Shown: piece by piece, positions 37,809-48,245 of the stretch
How positions within the stretch are numbered: position 1 is the first letter of the stretch
Layout of the letters: every line of letters begins with the position of its first letter
NCBI RefSeq assembly: GCF_022539665.2
Contig: NC_081331.1
Location: 1,522,501 to 1,586,500 of the forward strand
DNA from: Daphnia carinata
Lineage: Eukaryota > Arthropoda > Branchiopoda > Diplostraca > Daphniidae
Length of the DNA: 64,000 nucleotides
Reading direction: 5' to 3'
The notes under the pieces: generated by a model
What the model was told of the DNA's origin: nothing
Database searches by the model: none
What the model saw: only the letters and a program-made list of their open reading frames with translations
Translations under genes and position numbers: made by a program

Positions 37809-39659
37809 TCAAATCACTGTTCTGTTCAGCATTTGTAGAAAATTGTGCTGTTCGGTGAGCTTTTGCTCGTCCCCCTTGACGTGAAGTTTCCAAAGGGCCA
37901 GTCCGAAATCTTCCATTTGAATGTCGGAACTCTTGAAGCTCTGCTTGCTCACGTCTTTCTGGAATCAGCCAAACCAAAGTTACTGAACGTTATTAAGGTT
38001 TGCAAATTTATTACTTTCGCACTTTATTTACTTCACTAAGTTTTTCTGGCCTCTCTCGGAGTGAAGTCCATAATTTTTCGATTTTTTTTACTCGCGCATC
38101 AACAGCCAAACACTGTGATTGCAAACGACAGAAAGTCTTCGATAGTTCCTTAAAATTTTAAACAAATATTGAAAATCGCTACTGTAATGAACAATTATAA
38201 ATTTTCCTACCGCTGAAAATTCATCTAAGATTCGCTGCTTTTCTTGAATTTTCTTCTGGAAAACCCGCAGTTCCTTCCTATCGCTGTTTAGCTTCTTCTT
38301 TTGCCGCTCGAGCCACTTACACTCTGCTTTCAGCAGATGAAGCGTTTCTTCCTGTTGATGTCCCGTAGCGATGGAACTCTTGACTAGTTTGCTTTCAAAA
38401 TTCAACAGTTTCTCCTGCATTTGTTGCAATAGTTCTCGGCTGCTACTTTCCTCCCCTGCATAATGCTTGCACTGAGACGAATGGGTCGAGATTCTTTTAT
38501 CGAGATTATCTACTGTCTCTCTCATCCACTTGAGATGACTTTCAACAACAGTCTCTGTATCAAGCTTTATTCTCGAGGATTCATTGCGATTTTCACGCAG
38601 CTGGTTTTCAACAAAGTCAAGTCGCACAAGAAGATTTTTATTTTCTTGGCTGGTCAGTTCGATTCTATTCTCTAACGTCAACATTCTTCTTTCAAGTTCC
38701 TCGAATGCCCGGTCAGGAGCCTTACTTGCATAACTCGACCAGTTATGTGTTGCTGTATTAATGGATTTGTGCAGTTCAACAAGACAATTCGTAATATCGC
38801 TAAAGTTATCATTTTTCCCGATGAAAGTTTCTAATCTTTTACAGAAGTTGTTAGAGAAGTTGTCGAGTACATCTTTAATTATTGCTAAATTTTTGTCATC
38901 TAATATTTCTTTTGAAACTGGTTTGTTCTTCGGTAATGGGAAAGTAAAGGGAATGGCATCAGTTATTACTTGATGCTGCTCATTTGGGATCTGCTGAGCC
39001 ATGTTTGTTCCTTTGGAAATTGGTTTAGGAAATAATGTTGGTGGGATAGTTGGATTCGGAAGCTCACTGTGGGATTTTGAACTGCTTTCTGCACCATTTT
39101 TTGATTCTGGAACTAGCACAGGAAATTTTAACTGTAATGTGGAGGTGACTGGTTCTTTTTCCAGGGGAGGAATGCTTAAGGATTCTTTCAGCAATCCACC
39201 AGCAGGCACAAATTGATCTACGGTTACAGACTTTTGTGGTAGGCTAAAATTTGATGGTTGGAAGAAATCTGTTTGTTTTTGCTTAGAAGGGGAATCAGAA
39301 GTGGTTGGTCTGCTCGTGGATCCAGTAAGCTTTGCCACACCACTTGGAACATAGCTGCCAAAGCTGAATTCTTCATTTTGCTTTCCTTGAACTGTTGAAT
39401 TTGCCAGGAAACTGTTGACTGGCGTGGATTTCTCTGCGTCTTTTTCATGATCCTCCAAACTAGATTCTATTGCACCAAAACTGGTAGAACTTGGACCGAA
39501 AAGTTCAGCTAATAACGCAGATTTTTTTTCCTTCCTCGATGACTGGATATTCGGAGTGGAAAACAATTCATCAGCGACGACATTGACGACAGGCTTCTTA
39601 AATTTATTAGCTGACGAGTCTCGTAACAGATCGTCTAACGAGTCATCATCAAAGTCCAT
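37809..39659 (-). CDS. FBF1: Fas-binding factor 1 (FBF1) homologue, coiled-coil protein
   Basis: Three exons, in coding order 39659-38211, 38148-38032 and 37958-37809, give 571 aa. The N-terminus is acidic and Leu-rich (MDFDDDSLDDLLRD), followed by a disordered Ser/Pro/Lys part to about 250 with short motifs such as AELFGPSS and FGSYVPSG, then a long coiled coil (about 265-560) with many Glu/Lys/Gln heptads and ending LTEQHNFLQMLNRTVI. This layout matches FBF1, a distal-appendage/transition-fibre protein needed for cilium gating in animals; the vertebrate protein is about twice as long. In arthropods cilia are limited to sensory neurons and sperm. Poly-A signal AATAAA (minus) lies near 37731-37726. 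An alternative donor for exon 2 (A|gtgaag) would change the last exon's frame. Confidence 0.8.
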
Positions 39660-39895
39660 GTTTATACCCTTTTTTCAGTTTGTATTTAGTTTTTGTTGTT
39701 TTTAGACTTGACGCATCTGCCGCTTGGCAACCGGCAAAGTTGAGTCTTGTATTGAAAATTTGCTCGCAAGATGACTCTGATGTTTCCCCCTTATAAAAAA
39801 AAAGACTAGTCTCAGCCGTCGCGACGGTGCCTGACGTACGTCTTTTTTGGCTTTTTCTCAACGTAAAAGCATAGGGTTGAATAGGGGTAATATTG

Positions 39896-40852
39896 CAAAT
39901 AATTTTATTGAAATCAACCTTTAATTTTGAGTATAACGTGTAATTTATTACAAAATTCCAAGTGGTATATTTTTTTGTAAAATTGTTGGGCTCGAAATAA
40001 GCCCGACAAAATAAGCCCGATTTTTTCTCCAATTTTGCACTTTCCCATAATCCTCCATTTAGCAGTGATCAAATGTGCTGTAAATTTGAAAACAATGAGA
40101 ATTACGATAATATTCTTCTTATTTTTCATGAGATTAAATATTTATGAAATATATAGGAAAACGGTAGCAAAAGGCTGGCCCGCTAGTACGGTATAGCGCA
40201 GTCGTATTGCAGCGGAATATTCGATATCTTTAAGAAATTATTGCTTTGACAAGAAAAAGAATAAATTAACTTAAATTAGAGTTTAATTTTATGCATAAAG
40301 GTGTAATTTATCATATACTTCCAAGTGCTACATTTTTTTCGTTAAATTGTAAGTATTAAAAATAAGCCCGACAAAAAAATAAGCCCGACTTTTCCATAAA
40401 TTTTGCATTTTTCCAAAGTCTTCAATATAGCAATGAATAGATGTGCTTTACATTATAAATCAACGAAAATCACGACATTTGACTTCATATATTACACGAG
40501 ATTAGATATTTTCTGAAATTAAGGGGAGACGGTATCAAAGGCTGGCGCGCTAGTACGGTACACCGCAATCGTGTTACAACACAATATTCAATATCTTTAA
40601 GAAATCGTTAATTTGACGAGAAAAAGAATATTTCTACTCAAATCAGCGTTTAATTTTGAGCATAAAGGTGTAATTTATCATAGAATTCCAAGTGGTACAT
40701 TTTTTCGTCAAATTGTTGGTCTTAAAAATAAGCCCGACTTTTCCACGAATTTTGTATTTTTCCAAAGTCTTCAATTTAGCACCAAAAAGGTGTGCTTTAC
40801 ATTCGAAATTAACGAAAATCACGGAAATAGACCTCATATATTTCATGAGGTA
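39896..40852. repeat. Tandem repeat, about 366-bp unit, 2.6 copies
   Basis: Units begin near 39896, 40260 and 40627. The anchor aataagcccgac recurs at about 39997, 40361 and 40727, and the anchor ggctggc(c/g)cgctagtacggta at about 40172 and 40538. Copies are diverged by point changes and small indels, and the third is cut at about 225 bp. The first two carry a nested doubling of the aataagcccga motif that the third lacks. It is non-coding: frames in it are shadows. It lies upstream of FBF1 and at the edge of the compact gene block. Confidence 0.88.
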
Positions 40853-43239
40853 AACGCTTTACTAAAATATTGTACCACTGATCAGTTTTTTTGAATCATC
40901 TCACTAGACAATATCCCTTGCGGAAAATAACAAAGGAGAGGACACGACAACCCATTCTGTTTGTTTTCGTTGTTTCAAAAAGAAATAAAAAGTAAATAAA
41001 TAGTCCGGCTCACGAAGCAAGAGTTAAAGGGGACATTACATGAGTTGATCGAGAACTTCACACATAGCACCTTATAAGTTGGTACAAAAAATTAAAGTAA
41101 ATATATATATACTAATATACATGTTTGCAAAGCACGGTAATGTATGGCTGTTGTGCTTATATTATGAACATACTATACCAAGATATGACATAGCCATATC
41201 TATGTATATTTTTTCTCCCTTTTTTTTTTTTTTTGTTAGTTAATAGGAAAAAAGGGCGACGAGGGTCCGGATAAAAAAACAAATATTTGCTTAAGGTTTT
41301 CTCGAGTAGATGTTGAACCGCTGGAACGAGAGATGTGAGCAGTGAACATATACCAGTCAGACGGGCTGAGAAAAACACATTTTCATTTTGGAGATTGTTT
41401 GGGGTCATCGGATCCGCTGATGGGGAACATCACAACAGAAACAGAGTCGTCTCATTCCTGTTGGCCGTGCCAGTGCTGGCACACGTGTCAACACACACAA
41501 GAAATAACATAGTTGAACACAGGGTCCCCCGTGATCGCTATTGTGTACTATACAAGTCTATTGCCTTGCATAATGATGTCTTTAGATTCCTCGAACATTC
41601 ATTTCGATTTTGATGGGAGACCAGCCTAGCAATAGTTATTCAAATCCTCCATCCTCAGCTTTACATACACCTAACACAGCGAAAGAAAAATATCAAACCC
41701 GCTCATCACGAAGTAGCTGTCAATCATTACCTCAGCTATTTGATAGTCAAACAGCCCAACCAAGAGAAAAAAAAAAAGAGAAAATCTTCAAAGGAATCTT
41801 GCTAGGGGTAATATAGTGATGGTAAAAGGAAAAAAAAAAGAGATTTCATTATCTTCTCATGAATCGTCGATCGCGTGATTGAAGCACGAGCAGCTCTAAG
41901 AGGGGAAAACGTATAGGGGCCAGGCCAACTTTTCTGGCGGCTCCGGCTCTCTTGTTGTTGGTTACCGGCCTCGGAGGTTACAGTGTATGTACATATACCC
42001 ATATTTTTTATTTTTTTTTTTGTTCCCTATTTTTCTTCTTCTCCTTTTTTAAATTGTTGACACTGGATCTGTACGCTGGAACTCCTACTACTACCGTCGA
42101 AGAAAAAAAAATGGTGATTTTCTTTCTTATTCTCAAGCTATGTAGTCCCTGCTGGCCTTCGCATAGGCTATATAACCTTCCCCTCGTACACTTGACTGAC
42201 TTCGCTTACCATGTTTGAAATCTGACAAGCCCTTTCCAGATTTTTTTGAGAGAGGGGGGTTATTTTTTTTTTTAAGGTTTTTTTAGCTGAAGGGGGGGGG
42301 GGAGACTCGATCTCTCATCTATATCCCTCAACGTCTGGAACAGCAGCAGCAGCAGCCAAAAGGTTCCCTCATCTTTTTACACATATATATTTTTTTCTTC
42401 TTCAACACAAGAACGAGAGAAAAAAAAAATAAAAAAGAAGAGACAAACGTGGCGGTGTTCCATAACACAACGACGCCAGACGACAAGCGCTTCGAGGACT
42501 CTATCTCTCGGCGATGCACAGGACAATGGGAAGACATCCATCGCGCGCGTTCAGTCTGTTGATGGATTTTTATTAGCCCGGTTTGAATTTTGATAAGACG
42601 GTTGGTTTTTTTTTTTTTAGAGCATCGTCTCTAATAAGATAACCAGGTTTTTCTTCGAGATGAGAATTATAAAATGACATTTTCTTGGACGAAACACTCT
42701 CTTCCATGGTCCGACAAAGGGTGGGTAAATCTATTTATCATAACCAGACATCTGAATTTTATATCGCCCCAATATAGGACTGATTAGAATAAATTATTCT
42801 TTATTTTTATATGGACATTTCACATTGACCTGTTTTTTTTTCCATTTCTTTTTTTTTCAATTGTAAACAAAATAAGGTCAGCCTTTCGCCACGCATCAGC
42901 GCTTACCTTCCATTTTGCACGAATCATTCGCACTATTTCCATTATCGCAGTCGATTTGGTCGACATAATAAAAAGAAAACGCCAGCGCATTATAATGTGC
43001 ATTGAGGCTCTTTAAAAAAAAAAAGCAGTCCACAATCGTGGACAAGGAAGAATGAGGGTGTGCTGTGAACAACTCTCAGCATATTTCCTACATTATAGTG
43101 GTGGTGTTGTGTTGAATATTTCAAGGGGGGACTTTGGCATTTGTGTTATCTTTTGAAGCATTTTTATCAAGACAAGGGACGAGAGAGACAGCAGCAACAG
43201 AAAGTCAAGTTGTATAGCGCTGGAGCGTGTCGATAGCTT

Positions 43240-43400
43240 TCACACTCTGTCTTCACTGGGTCTACAATATTCACAGTCGTCCTCCCAAGTTCGACACACC
43301 TTATCAGCAGCCAAGTGTCCGCACACACAGACAAAACACATGGACCATGACTCTTCGCCCTGTCTGTCGAAATCACAATCTGTTTTCAATCCCGCGTCCA
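43240..43400 (-). CDS. Candidate terminal exon of a cysteine-rich, VWC-like secreted protein
   Basis: After the acceptor ttcgcttcaag (exon top 43400) there are 52 open codons and a TGA at 43242-43240. The peptide has seven cysteines, spaced C-x12-C-x2-C-x-C-x8-C-x6-C-x2-C, with GEESW just before the CFVCVC core; this resembles the N-terminal subdomain of von Willebrand factor C domains. The exon starts in phase 1. A strong donor (ggac|gtgagt, exon edge 43697) about 300 bp upstream leaves one base, so it joins in the right phase, with the frame HSLNSFGFNG before it. The start of the gene was not found. It lies in low-complexity DNA, which makes the cysteine pattern more notable. Confidence 0.42.
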
Positions 43401-43696
43401 CTTGAAGCGAACAAGTCACAAACAAAACTGTTTCTTTTCTTTTATGGATCGCCCTTTTCAAAAAAGAAATTATAAGCACACAAATCAAACAAGATTTGTT
43501 TTGGAAAGGATAAAAAAAAAAAACAGAACGAGGGCGACCGGGAAGAAAAAAAAACACATCCAAAATACGAGGCAAAATTAGAGGCAACAGTCGTCAATCA
43601 ATATGAACTTTCGAAAGGAATTCGAAAACATGAGAAAAATAGAATGGGGCGGGTCAGAAACCAACGAGCTATCTAACAATTTCAAATATTACTCAC

Positions 43697-43800
43697 GTCC
43701 GTTGAAGCCAAAAGAATTCAAAGAATGAACTGGAAAACGATGATGATGACTAGAACACGGATGGCCGTAAGCTGTGATGTTTTTGCCTCGATCGTGAATA
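43697..43800 (-). CDS. Candidate exon upstream of the VWC-like terminal exon
   Basis: This ends at a strong donor (gtgagt reading leftward from 43696). The frame that fits the next exon reads KNITAYGHPCSSHHHRFPVH then SLNSFGFNG with one base left. Its 5' edge is uncertain; an acceptor-like ttctag lies inside it. A competing frame here begins with ATG and has a hydrophobic run (RVLVIIIVFQFIL) like a signal peptide but meets a stop before the donor. Confidence 0.25.
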
Positions 43801-44731
43801 ACATAGCGATAAAAAAAATAGAAAGAGATCAGCAAGTGATCGTGTGGGTTTTTATATCTGTGGTTATTTTCTCGTGCTGGCCCCATCGTCCAGTCCCGAC
43901 TGATTTGCCGCAATTGGATTTAAATTGCTACCGTGTGCGTAGGTTGGAACGCCGAGGATGAGATGATGACCGCTCCCGTCATCATTTTTCCTGCCTCTTT
44001 TGCCTTCTCGGGCTCGCCTTTTATTGCCTACGTTTGTAGATATTCCAGCTACAACTGCAATACTATTCTTTAACAGAGAGGTGAATTGTTCAGGAGTTGC
44101 CTATGTTACAAGAAATGCTGTTTATAAATCGAAACCCGCCAGCAGAAAATCAGAGCAAGTGCACAATTCTTCATAGAAAGGTGCTCTTCTTCCTATTATA
44201 CGCCATCATGTGGGTTGTAAGCGAAAAAAGAACACAACGAAAGGCAATTATATTTCGAAATACAAGATGTACGAAAGAAAGAGAAAACTTGGAACTATTT
44301 TTTTTTTCTTATCGTTCCTACCGTCAAGGTATTGTGTGTCTATAAGCTTGGAGGGCACGAGCAAAGCTCCAATTACTCGGCCCCAACTATAGTGCGTGTG
44401 TGTGTTAGTCTTTTGTTATGATATGATGGCGGAGCCTAGTAAAAAAAAAAAAAAAAAAAAAAAGTAAAAGCAAAAAGAAATGTGAAGGCTTATTAGAATA
44501 CGTGTACACCCGCATGGTAATTGGACTCTGCCCTCAGTTGCATAAGCACAAGGCCTATAGCTATACAGCTTGCATACAATAATTAGACCAACAAATATCT
44601 AGAGTTAACCTGCTCCCGCCGTAGTAGGAACTAGTAACATTCTTTCGTCTCTTTTGATAAAAAACAAAAAAAAATTCTTGAAATAGGAAAAGTAGATAGA
44701 ACAAAAAAAGAAGAAAATGTGCATCTATTTC

Positions 44732-44895
44732 AGAAATCTAGCCTTGCGTTCATTGCCACTTTTTTGTTTCTGCAATCTGTAGCACTGACGCCATTTCCGC
44801 CGATTCGCGTTGCGGAAATGAACTTTGCTGCCGCATCCTACACGAATCAGCGGACTTTGCGCCGACGATGCCCAAAGGATCGGATGCAATTCGCA
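44732..44895 (+). CDS. Weak candidate exon with signal-peptide-like start
   Basis: After the acceptor tctatttcag the plus strand is open with a hydrophobic run (SLAFIATFLFLQSVALT) followed by a basic region (TLRRRCPKDR) and a possible donor (gcag|gtcaat at 44896). No in-frame ATG precedes it in this exon, so a start codon would have to lie in an earlier exon. The minus strand is also open here. The 50-bp (AC) repeat follows directly. Confidence 0.18.
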
Positions 44896-44927
44896 GGTCA
44901 ATCGAGGGGGAGGAATAACGCGGATCT

Positions 44928-44931
<4 letters not shown>

Positions 44932-44981
<50 letters not shown>
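44932..44981. repeat. (AC)25 microsatellite
   Basis: Fifty base pairs of uninterrupted AC dinucleotides, the longest dinucleotide array in the window. Confidence 0.95.
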
Positions 44982-44983
<2 letters not shown>

Positions 44984-47900
44984 AAAAATATCTTTTGTAA
45001 TAGCGTTGCGCTGCACGACTCGGTAATATTTTTTGCTTACCGTTCACGGATTTTTTTTTTTTTTTTCTTCACGTATTTGATCTGGGCACGCAGTGTGTGG
45101 GTAGTACGATGATCGTTCCTGCTGCTTTGTTATAAAAGCCTCGTTCGTGTCTCCCTCTCTTCTGTGTGTAATGATGAGAGAGGAAGAAGGAGGAGGCGTT
45201 TGCCCGCAAGGTCAAACACACACATGCATATTAAACGCGGCCGCGACTTGCAGCAGCGGAATATTTAAAATATCAGGTGCGCCCTCGCGCATAATCAGAG
45301 AGGCACACGGCGCAAAAGACTCTTCTGGTCTGTGTGTATGTGTGTGTGTGTGTGTAGCACGCGTCTAACCTATCTTTTATTTACCTCGTCTTCGTAAGAA
45401 GCTCCTCGTCTTTTTTTCTTTCTTTTGACGTTTCTTGCGTTAGCGCATAGTCTCCCGCTCGTATATATTTGAATAATAATTCAAAGGAAAACTTGTATCA
45501 TACGCTATATTGCTAAGACAACTACCGAAAGAACGGGGAACACAAAAAAAAAAAAAAAAAAAAAAGAAAAGCCTACGCAGCCAGGTAAGAAAACAAACAA
45601 CTGACGAAAAATAAATAGGAGGTCACACACGATAACGATTCAAAAAGAAACAACACAACAACAAAAAAAATCTTTTCTTGAAAACTGATGATGATAGCAA
45701 AGGCTCCACTGACGTCGAAAAGAAAAGAAAAACCAAAAACTCGTAGAGGTAGGAAAAAAAAAAATAAATAAATAAAGAACCGGATGGCTTTTGCTGTTAA
45801 GAGCTCCGTTCGAAGCTTTCCCTTCATAACTTTTCGAAATGAAAAAAATGATTTCAATCAAAGATGGCTCGTGCACGGACCCTGGAGGCCAATCTGATGG
45901 CGGCGGCAAAATGTTGTCTGCCGGGGTCTGCGCGGTAACAACACAGTGCCCTTTTGTGTATCTATTCCCTTTTATGTCGTTCTTTTTTAAACTAAGGGGG
46001 AGGAAAAAAAAAATAAAGGAAAAAGAGAATGAAGAAAATAGAAATTAAAAACAAAAATTGGCCGCAGGTGACGACACACGTGTGCCAACAATATCCAGCG
46101 GAGAAGAAAAACGAAAGGTCAAAATCTCGACGGCTAAATATATATACTTTTCATTTTCTTACCTTTTTTTTTTTTGCCCCTGCGGATGAAAGCATAAAAC
46201 ACCACAGGCAAAACAGCAAAAAAAGGTATGGCGACTTTGAAACTCAATCGAAAATCTTTGCGTTCAAAGGAATAATAGAAGAGTTTTTTTTTTTTTTGTA
46301 ATAAAATGAGTGTCTCCCACGCACGGACAATAAGACGAGAAAAAGAAATAGACAAACGAGCAACTGTTTTCTGCGTCGGTTGTATAAAAATCAAAGTGGC
46401 CAACGTTTTTGATTTCATGGGAAAGAGAAACAGACGTGGAAGACACGGCAGTCGGACATCCCATCGGTCGCGGATATGCTTGTTGACGAAGACGACGTGA
46501 TCTAGTCAATGTGTGTGTCCCCAACATCACAAGCAAAGAAAAACGAATTGAAGAAGCCGTTTCGAATCCAGTTCAATAAATACGAGACGGACCCGAGCCC
46601 GTTGTCTAAAATTTCACAGGGTTGTTCGCATAGCCCTGGACTACTCTTATATTATAGCGTGTAGTGTATTTCTTCTTCTTCTTTTTCTTTTTTACAACTT
46701 AATTGGACCCTCTCGTTTTCCCCTCTCGCCGATCCCCTTGGCGACTCTTCACAGTCTAACAGGGCCGTGTTATGATAGGAGGGAAAAAAAAAAGAACTTT
46801 GTGGACGCAGTTGTACACACAATATGCGTGTAGACATTCAAGTGTGTCCGAGTGGAAAAAAAAGGCCCCCGCGACGGCTGTATAAAAAGGGATCTATTTG
46901 TGTGTACATGTGTGTGTGTGTGTATCGAATGGTTTGCAAGAAATATCCAGTGGGCAACAACATCACACCCGAAATGCCGCCACCGAAAAAAATCGCGGCT
47001 TCTTTTAATTGTCCTAAACCCATCCCTTGAAACGCGTTTCTTATATACCAAAGTTCGGTGACGGTGGATTTCAGAAACAAAAAAAAAGATGTTTGTCGGC
47101 TTTTTCGGTTGTTATTTTCCCCTGTGTCCCGAGTTACCTTTTCTTTTTTTTTGCATGGCTTTCGGCAATTTACAATGCAGACACGGTTTATGCAAAATCG
47201 GATTCATAATCAAATCTGCTACTGTCTTTTTTTGGCAATTCATTTTTTATGTATAATATTGAAATGGGAATTACCTTTCTATCAACGTCCAATGTGTCTC
47301 GAAGTTTGCTAATGTGAATCAAAGCTTAGTCCAAAGGGAAACGTAATTTACAAATCAAATCCAAAAACTTGATCAAAGTGTTTGATATTTTCGTATCGCA
47401 TTCTCGTTTTTTTTTTTTCACATTTTTTACACCACTGATTTTTATGAGACTGCGTTCACACAAGGGTCTTTGATAACAATCGTTTTCGACTACTGTCCAA
47501 CGTTGTCGACTTTCATTTATGACGTTTCCCTTCTAAAACGATTATCGTCCTCAAGCAAAGAAATGTATTATTTTCTTTGAATTCAATCGTGTGTAACAAA
47601 ATGGTATATATTTTTGAATATCCGGTATCGATTAAGAAGAGGTAACAAAACAAAATAGTTTCATACAAAATTTTGTTTTCATGTATTTCTTTGATGCACG
47701 TAGTAACTCGTATCACAGTTGACTGCCAAAAACACAGACGAAAAAAAAAAAAAGGTAAAACTGTGCTTGCATGGAAAACACACAGCACAGGCACAAACGT
47801 TAAGGTCAACGCGCAAAACGGTCTGTACAAATTGATATCGACAGGTGTGCGTCAAGGCTTCATCATACACACAATCAGAGAAAGGCACATAATCAGTAAA

Positions 47901-48245
47901 TTTTTTGTTGTTCCGTGTTACAAAATTTCCTCTTTTTTTTTTTAATTCCGAATTGGCGTCCGCCTTTCGCAGACTCGATATTTGAAAACAAAAAAACTGA
48001 GACGCTCTGTTTTATAAAAAATGTACACATAATCTGTTTTCTTCATTTACATATGATAAAATTGACGTAGAATCGAGGGGGGTCTGCACGCCGACCTGCC
48101 AATCAAAGCGGTTTGATTGGCAGGCGACGGTTCGACAAATAAAAGGCACACGATGATAAAATTCAAATGAAGAAATGGCACATCACGTCAGACGGGTGAA
48201 ATCAAATGTCACAGCGGAAAAAGGGGGGAAATGAGATAACCATTT

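Larger units (their letters stand above)
40870..48240. other. Gene-poor region with candidate minus-strand exons
   Basis: Poly-A/T runs, microsatellites and G-runs resume here. TATAAAA-type boxes occur at 45131 and 46881 with no gene that I can attach. Candidate exons at 43240-43400, 43697 upward and 44732-44895 are listed separately; nothing else has gene-like support. Confidence 0.5.

Noticed and set aside
38463-39216. Several 70-aa plus-strand frames
   Set aside because: Antisense to the FBF1 coiled-coil exon.
39896-40852. CRISPR or hammerhead-ribozyme satellite
   Set aside because: Units are about 366 bp without short direct repeats and spacers, and the hammerhead core (CTGATGA with GAAA) was not seen on either strand.
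44719-45112. Poly Thr-His / Val-Cys frames
   Set aside because: Translations of the (AC)25 microsatellite.
45131-45137. TATAAAA box (and a similar one at 46881)
   Set aside because: No exon or gene can be attached downstream; such hexamers are expected by chance in AT-rich DNA.
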